Below are positions 17,408 through 24,809 of a stretch of DNA of 64,000 nucleotides, in pieces (position 1 is the first letter of the stretch; each line of letters starts with the position of its first letter). The stretch lies in contig NZ_CP009512.1 in NCBI RefSeq assembly GCF_000970205.1, positions 682,001 through 746,000 on the forward strand, read 5' to 3'. The notes under the pieces were generated by a model, which saw only the letters and a list, made by a program, of their open reading frames with translations, searched no databases and was not told the DNA's origin. This DNA is from Methanosarcina mazei S-6. Lineage in GTDB: Archaea; Halobacteriota; Methanosarcinia; Methanosarcinales; Methanosarcinaceae. A program made the position numbers and the translations under genes.

Positions 17408-18287
17408 ACTCTTCTCCTTCGTCCCACTCTTCTCCATCAAATTCTTTGCTCGCAGGGATAATTAATACGGGTTTTATGGTTTTTCGGAGAACGCTTTCTG
17501 CCGTGCTCCCGAGTATCAGGTCTATCAAATCCCCTTTCCCACGGGAAGTCAGCATAATCATAGTGGCCTCTTCTATGTTTGCAAATTTGACAATTTCGTC
17601 GGATGGGATGCCCTCAACAACAAGGTACTGGCTCTTTATGCCAGTAAGCTGCTCTTTTATTCTCCCTAGTTTTCCTTTTGCTTCTTCTCTCTGTTCATCC
17701 AGCAAATCCATGTCTTTTATGTTATCTATTACGTGCAGGAGCAGGACTTCTTTTACTATCCCCCCAAATTCCTGAAGCTGCTCTATCGCTTTCATTGACT
17801 CTTTCGAAAAATCAAGAGGCACAAGAACCCTTGAGAAAGTTGCCCTGCATGCATTTTTATAAAATTCTTTCCCTTCTTTCAGGGCATCGTACTTCTCAAC
17901 AAGCAGAATCTTCTTTGAACTGCGTGCAATGTGTTCCGTAGTCCTCCCAAGAAATCTTCCTTTTATGAATCCCTTAGCTGTGGCTCCCATTATTATGGCA
18001 TCAACATTTTTCCGGTCCGCGGTTTCTGAAATTGTCCTCTTAATATCTCCTACCACTACCAGAGCTTCGGTTTCAAGCCCCAGTTCCTCTGCAAAGCCCG
18101 TGTAGTCCTCAATTCTTTTCTTTGCATTTCTCTCAAACATGGGGGCAAGCCCCTGGCTTTTATGTATGTCCACAACGTGCAGAAGAATAACCTTCTTCAA
18201 TCCCGCATTTTTAAATTCCCCTATGCAGCCAAGCAAGTCTTCCTTTTCAATGGTAAAGTCTACAGGAACAAGTACAGTTTCAATCAA
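17400..18287 (-). CDS. tandem universal stress protein (UspA family)
   Basis: A 295-residue protein with two UspA domains, residues about 1-140 and 155-285. ATP-binding glycine motifs are visible in both: MGATAKGFIKGRFLGRTTEHI in the first and TSRGKGDLIDLILGSTAESVL in the second. Each begins with a beta strand, VLVPVDFTIEKE and VLVPLDFSKESM. It is the first gene of a two-gene unit with the ACR3 permease. The role is stress response with nucleotide binding, with no specific partner known. Confidence 0.9.
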   Translation of the reverse strand: MIETVLVPVDFTIEKEDLLGCIGEFKNAGLKKVILLHVVDIHKSQGLAPMFERNAKKRIEDYTGFAEELGLETEALVVVGDIKRTISETADRKNVDAIIMGATAKGFIKGRFLGRTTEHIARSSKKILLVEKYDALKEGKEFYKNACRATFSRVLVPLDFSKESMKAIEQLQEFGGIVKEVLLLHVIDNIKDMDLLDEQREEAKGKLGRIKEQLTGIKSQYLVVEGIPSDEIVKFANIEEATMIMLTSRGKGDLIDLILGSTAESVLRKTIKPVLIIPASKEFDGEEWDEGEEYA

Positions 18288-18702
18288 TCCGATTCCCCCT
18301 GTTTCAGGCTATAATAACATTTTAATCGAGCCTTCCCGTTAAAGCCCCTTTTAATAGTATTCTTCTGTCAATATAAATAAGGTGTGCAAACTTTCGATTT
18401 TGGGGTAAAAGAAGATAAAAACAATGCAATGATAAAATGGTTAAAGAAAACAGCTGGAATAAAGACAATAAGGATAAAAGTCCGGAATAAAAAATCCAGA
18501 CTGGACGGACTCAAAAAAGCTTTTGAATAATCTTGAATAAAAAGGGTAAAGGTATAAAGAAAAAATGGGTAACGAAAAAAGATATAGAGAAAAAAATGGA
18601 TAATGAAAAAAGATATAGAGAAAAAAATGTGTAAAGATAAAAAAGTATAACGAATGTGTGATGAGGTCACCTAAGATAAAAAGTATAACGAAAATATGGG
18701 TG
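18288..18702 (-). repeat. A-rich (U-rich in transcript) repeats 3' of the DGC gene
   Basis: 415 nt between two minus-strand genes. From 18405 to 18690 the plus strand is very A-rich with direct repeats: gaaaaaagatatagagaaaaaaatg occurs twice at 31-nt spacing (gatatagag at 18581 and 18612), and agataaaaa.gtataacga occurs twice near 18634 and 18673. In the direction of the DGC gene ending at 18703 these are T-runs, fitting a multi-site terminator. The part near 18300-18400 is probably the UspA promoter. Confidence 0.6.
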
Positions 18703-19086
18703 TCACTCGGATTGCAGTATCTCTTTTACTTTGTCCCTTGCTTCCTTAACTTCTTCGTCTTTAAGATCCAGATCTTTGTTCTTTTTGATTCCTAACTCGG
18801 AGATCACAATATGCCTGTCCGGGGTAAATCCTGCAAGTTCAAGGGTCTCTTTCGTGCAGTTTAAGGGGCAGCCGTCAATAGCTATAAGCCTCTCGGAACC
18901 TTCGGCCGATTTCAGGAGCCCGTTGATCCTGCCGCCAATCCCGACGGTGCACATCATTTTCCCGACTTCCTGCTTTGTAAGTTCGACTGCAATTTTGTTC
19001 GCTATCTGACCGACGTTGGACGCTCCGCTGCAGGCAAAGATTCCGACATTTGCCGAGCCGCATGAACATTTTGTTTCTTCTGCCAT
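18703..19086 (-). CDS. DGC-domain putative zinc-binding protein
   Basis: A 127-residue DGC-domain protein. The N-terminus has a Cys pair (KCSCGSANVG), followed by FACSGASNVGQIANKIAV and the signature AIDGCPLNCTKETLELAG. It is the third gene after the YraQ/ArsP-like permease and a thioredoxin-like protein, an arrangement that suggests handling of metal, metalloid or sulfur species. It is a paralog of 3308-3739. Biochemical role unknown. Confidence 0.78.
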   Translation of the reverse strand: MAEETKCSCGSANVGIFACSGASNVGQIANKIAVELTKQEVGKMMCTVGIGGRINGLLKSAEGSERLIAIDGCPLNCTKETLELAGFTPDRHIVISELGIKKNKDLDLKDEEVKEARDKVKEILQSE

Positions 19087-19116
19087 TATTTTTCTCTCCT
19101 GTTTGTTTAGTGACTC

Positions 19117-19359
19117 TCATTTGGTGATCCATTTCTTGATGTCTTCCACGCTTGGGACTTTTCCTGCGACTTTGACGTCTCCGTCAATAACAAGGGCAGG
19201 CGTGACCATAACTCCATATCCAAGAATTTTATCAAAATCCTCTACCTTGACAATTTCAGCATCAACGCCCAGTTCTTTGACTGCTTTTTCTGCCAGTTCC
19301 TTTGTTTTTTTGCATTTGGCACATCCAGTACCCAGTATTTCGATTTTCATGTATTTCAC
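19117..19359 (-). CDS. thioredoxin-like small disulfide protein
   Basis: An 80-residue protein of the MTH895-type thioredoxin-like family. The redox motif GTGCAKCKKT is at residues 8-17, VTPALVIDG gives the cis-Pro region near 52-60, and a C-terminal helix follows. It lies between the permease and the DGC gene and is probably co-transcribed. A thiol-disulfide role supporting the neighbouring permease is inferred. Confidence 0.88.
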   Translation of the reverse strand: MKYMKIEILGTGCAKCKKTKELAEKAVKELGVDAEIVKVEDFDKILGYGVMVTPALVIDGDVKVAGKVPSVEDIKKWITK

Positions 19360-19466
19360 CTGAACATTTTATTAATTTTATTTATTCTCTATCATTTTTT
19401 TATTTGATCTCTAGCCTTCATTTCTTCTTAGGGTTATTTAGATCTTGTTTGTTTCAGTATTATTTT

Positions 19467-20519
19467 TTACACAATCGTAAGTCCGAATATATACCCCGAA
19501 ATAGTTGCAACCACTATTACGAAGAAAATATAAGTCATTCCTTTTTTTATTCCCATTACCCGGTTGATAACAATCATACTTGGAAGGCTAAGTGCCGGAC
19601 CTGCAAGAAGCATGGCAAGAGAAGGTCCTGTTCCCATTCCAAGCAGGGTAAGAGCTTTGATGATAGGGACTTCCGTAAGAGTGGAGAAGTACATAAGGGC
19701 TGCTGCAATAGATGCGACAAAGTTAGAAGCAATGGAATTCCCTCCTACCAGAGATGCTACAATCTCTTTTGGGAGCACTTCAACTATAATGCCTGCGAAA
19801 AATACACCTATAAGGAGCAGGGGTGTGATCTGTTTTATCAGGAACCAGGTCTCTCCCATCCAGCTTTCAAGCTCCTCTTTTGAGAACCACTTAATAGACA
19901 GGTATGCAGTAAGAGCTATCAGGGGTATCCAGGCAATTATTTGATTTGTGAATTTCCAGCCCCACGAGGACATGAATTCCGGTGCTACAAGAACTGCAAT
20001 TAGCAAAATAAAAAGTTCAACAGTGTGTTTGTGTTCTTCTTCTCCAAAGGTTTTTATGGAACTCTTTTCCGCTTCTTTCCTTTCGTAAATCAGAGACATT
20101 GTAAGGCCTATAAACACTGACATAATTACAGCCAAAATGGCTCTTGCAGCTCCGATATCATATCCCAGGATTTTTGCGGTATAAACAACTGCAAGGATAT
20201 TGATTGCCGGGGCAGAGAAAAGAAAAGTGGTTGCAGGACCTATTCCTGCTCCTCTTTTGTATATCCCCGCAAAAAGAGGAAGAGCCGTACAGCTGCAGAC
20301 CGCAAGAAGGCAGCCTGAAACCGCAGCTACGGTATATGAGATATATTTTGGGGTATCCGCGCCAAAGAACTTCAATACGGATTCTTTGGAAAAGAGGGAG
20401 GCTATTGCTCCAGCTAGAAGAAAGGCAGGTAGGAGGCACATCAGCACATGCAGAGCTAGATACTCCTGAAGCGACTGGAACCCGACCGATATGAGATACA
20501 TAAGATAATCAATGGTCAT
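19467..20519 (-). CDS. YraQ/ArsP-like (DUF318) permease
   Basis: A 350-residue membrane protein with about eight to ten hydrophobic segments. The diagnostic motif GCLLAVCSCTALPLFAGIYKRGAG, with vicinal-type Cys, and FLFSAPAINI follow it; a second half with GNSIASNFVASIAAALMYFSTLTEVPI mirrors it. ArsP members export trivalent organoarsenicals, other members are uncharacterised. It is first in an operon with the thioredoxin-like and DGC genes, under a promoter carrying two palindromes. Confidence 0.83.
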   Translation of the reverse strand: MTIDYLMYLISVGFQSLQEYLALHVLMCLLPAFLLAGAIASLFSKESVLKFFGADTPKYISYTVAAVSGCLLAVCSCTALPLFAGIYKRGAGIGPATTFLFSAPAINILAVVYTAKILGYDIGAARAILAVIMSVFIGLTMSLIYERKEAEKSSIKTFGEEEHKHTVELFILLIAVLVAPEFMSSWGWKFTNQIIAWIPLIALTAYLSIKWFSKEELESWMGETWFLIKQITPLLLIGVFFAGIIVEVLPKEIVASLVGGNSIASNFVASIAAALMYFSTLTEVPIIKALTLLGMGTGPSLAMLLAGPALSLPSMIVINRVMGIKKGMTYIFFVIVVATISGYIFGLTIV

Positions 20520-20553
20520 TTTTCCACCAGGTTTTTTCAGATTTCTTGTTATT

Positions 20554-20573
20554 ATTTCAAATATATTTGAAAT
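20554..20573. promoter_or_regulatory. operator palindrome 1, permease promoter
   Basis: A perfect 20-bp palindrome ATTTCAAATATATTTGAAAT, 35 bp upstream of the permease ATG. It covers the predicted transcription start, about 25 nt beyond the TATA box at 20576-20585. It shares arms ATTTCAAA-N4-TTTGAAAT with operator 2. Confidence 0.8.
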
Positions 20574-20575
20574 AA

Positions 20576-20585
20576 ACTATATAAA
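20576..20585 (-). promoter_or_regulatory. TATA box of the permease operon
   Basis: ttttatatag on the minus strand, placed exactly between the two palindromes. A protein bound at both would cover the TATA box and the transcription start. Confidence 0.65.
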
Positions 20586-20592
20586 ATTTCCT

Positions 20593-20612
20593 ATTTCAAA
20601 TTATTTTGAAAT
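20593..20612. promoter_or_regulatory. operator palindrome 2, permease promoter
   Basis: ATTTCAAATTATTTTGAAAT, the same inverted arms as operator 1 with a different 4-nt centre. Centre-to-centre spacing is 39 bp, about four helical turns, so two dimers could bind the same face. An ArsR/SmtB-type repressor is the most likely kind of protein, but none is encoded here. Confidence 0.78.
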
Positions 20613-20704
20613 AAGTTTGGAGCCTGTATTTCATGTCTACTGCAGATCTCCTGAAGGGTTCGAATATGAGTTTATTTATATATTTTCTGTAGCGTTTTAT
20701 AGGG

Positions 20705-21071
20705 ATGAAAATTAAAGTCGAATCAAGCTGTATATCCAGAAAAAGGTGTTTTCTTTATACTATTCTTCTGTTCATCCTTGCAGGTGTTTTTGAAATCGGA
20801 GGAGGATATCTGGTCTGGTTGTGGTTAAGGGAAAATAAGGGAGCATTATTCGGGCTTCTGGGAGGGCTGATATTTAGCTATCTATGGAGTCATCCCAACC
20901 TTTCAATCGGCAAATTTCGGAAGAGTTTCTGCTGCATACGGAGGAATTTTTATTATTTCCTCTCTTATATGGGGCTTTTTTGTCGATAAAAAGAGACCTG
21001 ACAGATATGAGGTTACAGGTGCATTGATAGCACTTGTGGGAGTTTTTGTAATGTTCTATACCCCTCGCTGA
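20705..21071 (+). pseudogene. UPF0060/YnfA-family membrane protein, frameshifted
   Basis: The first frame reads a hydrophobic YnfA-like start ([29 protein letters not shown]) and then runs into the unrelated [10 protein letters not shown] end at 20989. From about 20874 the +1 frame continues the family exactly: [26 protein letters not shown], then [25 protein letters not shown] and a TGA at 21069. One base too many (or two missing) near 20873 breaks a gene of about 120 codons. A TATA-like ttatttatatatttt at 20671-20685 lies 20-25 nt before the ATG. It is divergent from the permease operon. Confidence 0.85.
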
Positions 21072-21162
21072 ACCTGAGAGAAGAGAGCTGGACTGGTAAG
21101 TTTGTCTCTGAAAACCTTAAATTTCGGGACACGTAATCCAGTCCTCATTTCCCTGCTGCCTT

Positions 21163-21447
21163 TTACGCCTCTTTTGCTACTTCTTTCATCATTTCTCCCA
21201 CAAGGGTTGCTTTTTCGCAGTGGGAAGCCTCTTTGGGGCTGCAGTTTATGAGGATACTCATCAGCCTGTCTGCTGTCCTGTAGTATTTCATGTCTTCAAG
21301 CCTGGTCAGAAGTTTGGATAGACTTTCGCTGAATTCTCTGCATTTTTCATGGTCACATACCGCCTGTTCATGCAGACGGTTCGCGCGTTCCAATTCATCA
21401 ATTATCTCAGATGGGATTTTTTCTGTCATATGAAACCGTCCTGTCAT
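21163..21447 (-). CDS. hypothetical helical protein
   Basis: A 94-residue protein, not recognised. It is predicted to be helical, with His and Cys residues (HEQAVCDHEKCREF and LINCSPKEASHCEKA) that could bind metal. Starts at 21447 or at an internal ATG 18 nt downstream (MTEKIPSEII); AGGACGG before the second makes it equally plausible. It stands alone between the YnfA remnant and amtB. Confidence 0.55.
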   Translation of the reverse strand: MTGRFHMTEKIPSEIIDELERANRLHEQAVCDHEKCREFSESLSKLLTRLEDMKYYRTADRLMSILINCSPKEASHCEKATLVGEMMKEVAKEA

Positions 21448-21614
21448 GTGACCCTTAATTTATTGTCTTCCAGGCATCTCTTAAAACGTATATTCATGTT
21501 TACAGTGTTCCTTTAAATCCTCTATAAAAGCAGCGTAAAAGTTCTCAGGAATTATAATTCCCTCTTCTCTTTATCAGACATACTTTCTCTAAAAAACATG
21601 TTTTTCTGCGAACT

Positions 21615-21722
21615 AAAAAACAGTTAAGAAATAAAAAACAGTTAAGAAATATAAAACAGTTAAGAAATATAAAACAGTTAAGAAATAAAAAACAGTTAAG
21701 AAATAAAAAACAGTTAAGAAAT
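21615..21722 (-). repeat. 18-bp tandem repeat x6 downstream of amtB
   Basis: Six copies of aaaaaacagttaagaaat, with cagttaag at 21621, 21639, 21657, 21675, 21693 and 21711. Two copies have one base change (atataaaacag). In the sense of amtB the array is T-rich with a run in each unit and lies right after the hairpin terminator. No spacer variation, so not a CRISPR. Confidence 0.92.
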
Positions 21723-21724
21723 AA

Positions 21725-21760
21725 AAAAATCTGTTTGAGAGCCAGGGTGAAGATTCACCC
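21725..21760 (-). terminator. hairpin plus T-run after amtB
   Basis: A perfect 16-bp palindrome GGGTGAAGATTCACCC starts 4 nt past the amtB stop, followed in the gene direction after 17 nt by a T7 run. It looks like an intrinsic-type terminator, with the 18-bp array beyond it as a possible back-up. Confidence 0.7.
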
Positions 21761-21764
21761 GAAC

Positions 21765-22964
21765 TCAAATGTTGTATGCTGCTTCACCATGCTGGGTTTT
21801 GTCAAGCCCTATGATTTCTTCGCTTTCACTGACTTTGAGCCCTATCGTTTTATGGAGTACAAATCCTATCAGCAGGGTGCAGGCCATTGCGTATACAATT
21901 GTGATAACCACGCCCTGAAGCTGAATCATCAACTGGGCAGAGTTCCCGAGAAGTAGGCCTTCTCCGCCTACACTTGCATATACGCCTGTTAATATCGCAC
22001 CGACTATTCCGCCGACTCCGTGAACTCCAAATGCATCAAGTGAATCGTCGTATCCTAGCCTGTTTTTGAACATCACAGCCTGGTAACATATGAAGCTTGC
22101 AATCGCACCTATGGCAATCGCGGCTACTGGAGTGACAAATCCGGCAGCAGGAGTTATCCCTACAAGCCCTGCCAGGATGCCGGTTGCAAACCCGAGTGCG
22201 GTGGGGCGTCCAAGGTGCGCCCATTCAAGCGCCATCCAGACAAAACCTGCTGCAGCGGGAGCAACGAGCGTGGTCATGAATGCAAGGGCTGCTATTTCGT
22301 TTGCAGCAAGAGCCGAGCCTGCGTTGAACCCGAACCACCCGAACCAGAGAAGTCCGGCTCCGAGGAGGGTCAGGGTAACGTTGTGCGGCTTCAGGGAATC
22401 AACACCATATCCCCTTCTCTTGCCGAGGTATGCCAGTATTGCAAGTGAAGACATACCTGCAGTTATGTGGACAACCGTACCGCCTGCAAAGTCAAGGGCT
22501 TCTCCGGTAAGGAATCCGCCGCCCCAAACCCAGTGACATACCGGGGCATAGACAATAAGGCCCCAGAGCAGGATGAACGCGATGTAAGACTTGAACTTGA
22601 CACGCCCTACTATGGCACCGGATATAAGTGCAGGAGTAATTATTGCGAACATTCCCTGGAATGCAACAAATGCATAGGTGGGAATCGTACCTGTTACGGA
22701 GTAAGGATCAATCCCGCTCAGAAACACATTCTCAAGGCCGCCAATAAACCAGTTGCCTTCTGAAAACGCAAGGGAGTAACCTATTATTATCCATTCAAGA
22801 GCCAGGACGCCCATTGCAACGAATGAATGCATCATGCTGCTCAGGACGTTTTTACGCTGGACAAGCCCTCCGTAGAACAGTGCCAGCGCAGGAACCATTA
22901 ATAATACCAATGCCGATGAAAGCAATACCCATACAGTGTCTGCTCCGTTTATAGCCATTTTCAA
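21765..22964 (-). CDS. amtB: ammonium transporter AmtB
   Basis: A 399-residue ammonium channel with 11 expected membrane segments. Family motifs are present: ADTVWVLLSSALVLLMVPALALFYGG at the start, DFAGGTVVHITAG (pore His region), WFGWFGFNAGSA, and DDSLDAFGVHGVGGIVGAILTG near 310-335 with the second pore His. It starts 4 nt after the glnK stop, the standard glnK-amtB arrangement in which GlnK plugs the channel when nitrogen is plentiful. The order is that of the glnK1-amtB1 pair known in M. mazei. Confidence 0.95.
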   Translation of the reverse strand: MKMAINGADTVWVLLSSALVLLMVPALALFYGGLVQRKNVLSSMMHSFVAMGVLALEWIIIGYSLAFSEGNWFIGGLENVFLSGIDPYSVTGTIPTYAFVAFQGMFAIITPALISGAIVGRVKFKSYIAFILLWGLIVYAPVCHWVWGGGFLTGEALDFAGGTVVHITAGMSSLAILAYLGKRRGYGVDSLKPHNVTLTLLGAGLLWFGWFGFNAGSALAANEIAALAFMTTLVAPAAAGFVWMALEWAHLGRPTALGFATGILAGLVGITPAAGFVTPVAAIAIGAIASFICYQAVMFKNRLGYDDSLDAFGVHGVGGIVGAILTGVYASVGGEGLLLGNSAQLMIQLQGVVITIVYAMACTLLIGFVLHKTIGLKVSESEEIIGLDKTQHGEAAYNI

Positions 22965-22968
22965 CCCC

Positions 22969-23313
22969 TCAAATTGCCTCAGGTCCGGTTTCGTTCGTGC
23001 GGATCCTTATCACGTTTTCAAGTGGCAGCACGAAGATCTTTCCGCTTCCAACGTAACCGTCACTGCCTTTTGCTCCAGTTTTTATTGCCTCAATTGTTGG
23101 CTCAAGGAATTCGTCATTTACAGCGATTTCGATCTTGATTTTTTCAAGCAGGTTTGCATCATATTCCATCGCTCTGTAGATTTCCATATATCCTTTTTGA
23201 GCGCCATAGCCGGAAACGGATGATACAGTCAACCTGCTCACTTCGATTTTCTGAAGCTCTCTTTTGACTGCATCAAGCCTTTCAGGCCTTATCATTGCAA
23301 TTACGTATTTCAT
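22969..23313 (-). CDS. glnK: nitrogen regulatory PII protein GlnK
   Basis: A 114-residue PII protein. It senses ATP/ADP and 2-oxoglutarate and controls AmtB. I use ATG 23313 (MKYVIAMIRPERL) because GGTGG lies 5 nt upstream; a GTG at 23322 would add three residues and overlap that site. The T-loop runs through GYGAQKGYMEIYRAMEYDANLL with the Tyr corresponding to Y51, and TGAKGSDGYVGSGKIFV is the B-loop with the nucleotide-binding GKIFV. Divergent from the methyltransferase at 23517. Confidence 0.95.
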   Translation of the reverse strand: MKYVIAMIRPERLDAVKRELQKIEVSRLTVSSVSGYGAQKGYMEIYRAMEYDANLLEKIKIEIAVNDEFLEPTIEAIKTGAKGSDGYVGSGKIFVLPLENVIRIRTNETGPEAI

Positions 23314-23327
23314 CGCGACCACCAGTA

Positions 23328-23341
23328 GGTATCCTCTATCC
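23328..23341. promoter_or_regulatory. candidate operator upstream of glnK
   Basis: On the minus strand, GGATAGAGGATACC, an imperfect dyad sharing GGA-N8-ACC with the candidate nifH operator (GGAAGCCGGTAACC). It lies 15-28 nt before the glnK ATG. A TATA-like ttaaatag at about 23352-23359 precedes it. It could be an NrpR site, but it does not match the ideal GGAA-N6-TTCC well. Confidence 0.35.
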
Positions 23342-23516
23342 TACTTTATTCTATTTAATTCTATCTAAATATGTGCTAATTATTTGAACAGTTTGGGGCA
23401 AAAACCTGTAAAAATATTCGTTATTGAATTCGATCAACCCGGGTTCAAAACCCAGACTTCCCCTTTTCATCTCTTCTATCAGAGAATTTTTATTCCCTGA
23501 AATCAAATTCAGAGCT

Positions 23517-24398
23517 ATGTTTGGAGAAATCGGAATTGTAAGAAACGAGGCAGATGAAACTTCCCTGCAAATCCTCTCCCTTTTCAGGGAAAGCATAAGC
23601 GAAATTCGCCTGAATGAACCTGAATCAGTATCAGCATACTTCAGCCCCAGCTATTCGTATTATATCGTGGTGCATACTCCTCTGAATTTCAAATTCTCTG
23701 AAAAAAGAGAAGAATGGAACCTGCGGTTTTGCAGGAATGTCGGAGTCTCCATTGTGGAACTGGTTACAGCCGATGCCAGCAGTGCTTACGTGAGGGGTTT
23801 GATGGCTGTTAACGGGTCAAAAGTCTATTCTATCCTTCCTTTCATCTCAATAGATGCAGAAAAAGCAAAAAAAGCTAAATTCCCTGAAGACCGCATGTCC
23901 GGTGTAAGGGGCAAGGTGATCCCATCCGTGCTTCCGGAAATAAAAGGGGAAACTATCCTTGATATTGGCTGCGGTTTCGGGACACTCACAATGGAGCTTG
24001 CAAAAAATAACCCTGAATCGCAGGTTTACGGCATTGACCTTCATGATTCCCTCACAGGCCAGGCAGAAATGAATGCTGAAGTCCTCGGATTGCCAAATGT
24101 TGAGTTCAGGACAGGAAGCGCCTATGCCCTGCCTTTTGAAAAGGACTCGATAGACGCTGTAACCTGCTTTTTAATGCTCCATCACCTGGAGGATATTAAG
24201 TTCGCACTTTTTGAGATCAAAAGAGTGTTGAAAAAAGGCGGGTCATTAACTGCAGTTGAGCCGCTGGCACACCAGCACCATCACGGGCCCCAGCTTTCGG
24301 AAGCCGAATGGAAAGAGCTTTTTGAGGAAGCAGGTTTTGGTACGGAAACCGAAAATATGGAAGGAGCAGTTGTTTTGAGAGCCGTGAAAAGAGAATAA
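23517..24398 (+). CDS. SAM-dependent methyltransferase with N-terminal extension domain
   Basis: A protein of about 293 residues. Residues 1-130 form a domain I do not recognise. The methyltransferase domain begins near 145 with ILDIGCGFGTLTMELA, the acidic VYGIDLHD, then DAVTCFLMLHHLEDI and KKGGSLTAVEPL. A His-rich HQHHHGP follows, which could bind metal. An upstream TTG (23424) would add 31 residues; neither start has a clear ribosome site. It is divergent from glnK-amtB, but no nitrogen role can be read from it. Confidence 0.75.
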   Translation: MFGEIGIVRNEADETSLQILSLFRESISEIRLNEPESVSAYFSPSYSYYIVVHTPLNFKFSEKREEWNLRFCRNVGVSIVELVTADASSAYVRGLMAVNGSKVYSILPFISIDAEKAKKAKFPEDRMSGVRGKVIPSVLPEIKGETILDIGCGFGTLTMELAKNNPESQVYGIDLHDSLTGQAEMNAEVLGLPNVEFRTGSAYALPFEKDSIDAVTCFLMLHHLEDIKFALFEIKRVLKKGGSLTAVEPLAHQHHHGPQLSEAEWKELFEEAGFGTETENMEGAVVLRAVKRE

Positions 24399-24809
24399 TA
24401 TTAATATTGAGATGAGTGATTTTAAAAATGGATTGAAAGATTTTCAGAACATGATTATGAATTTTATTTTCTTTCAATCCATCTTATCAGCTGTTCATCA
24501 AAATAATAATTTATCTCAATAACAATTCCTTGGTCGTTCCTCATTAGCTGGTTGATATTTTATCGTTGAATAATCTTTGTTCATCTGCACCTGCTTTCTG
24601 AGCTTTCCCGTGTACAGGAAATTGAGTGTACATTAAACATAAAGCGAGAGTGGAAAGCGAATATATGAATATCTGGAAAATATCAACTGATTATTGGGGG
24701 GCCACCAAAAGCTTCGGTATTAGCTTTTTACCTTTCTAAAGGCCTTTCTTTTGCAAATTGGTGAGGTGCATTCAGTATTTACTTATATGCTTATCATTAG
24801 ACTCCTATT
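24399..24809 (+). other. intergenic, with a strong inverted repeat
   Basis: Contains the 13-bp inverted repeat at 24428-24482. The rest, 24490-24780, has no ORF of note. A TATA-like ttacttatatgc at 24780-24791 sits 20-30 nt before the ATG of the next gene, so that mRNA may start at or next to its ATG. Confidence 0.55.
24428..24482 (+). terminator. 13-bp inverted repeat after the methyltransferase gene
   Basis: ATGGATTGAAAGA at 24428-24440 and TCTTTCAATCCAT at 24470-24482 form a perfect stem with a 29-nt AT-rich loop, 30 nt after the stop codon. It may be a transcript end structure or a small RNA; no U-tract follows, so the terminator label is tentative. Confidence 0.55.

Larger units (their letters stand above)
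21448..21764 (-). other. 317-nt gap downstream of amtB
   Basis: The part next to amtB contains the 18-bp tandem array and the hairpin terminator listed separately. The remaining 21448-21610 is plain AT-rich DNA that probably carries the promoter of the 94-residue gene. No ORF seen. Confidence 0.6.

Noticed and set aside
18368-18670. 100-codon Phe-rich ORF on the minus strand
   Set aside because: Also a by-product of repeated T-runs in the transcript direction of the DGC gene.
21615-21722. Tandem 18-bp repeats resembling a CRISPR array
   Set aside because: Units are contiguous without spacers, and no cas gene is near. The same applies to 61284-61375, 40251-40435 and 27778-27841.
23424-23516. 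Longer N-terminus of the methyltransferase at 23517 from TTG
   Set aside because: No ribosome site and it would occupy most of the divergent promoter region; kept only as an alternative in the feature.
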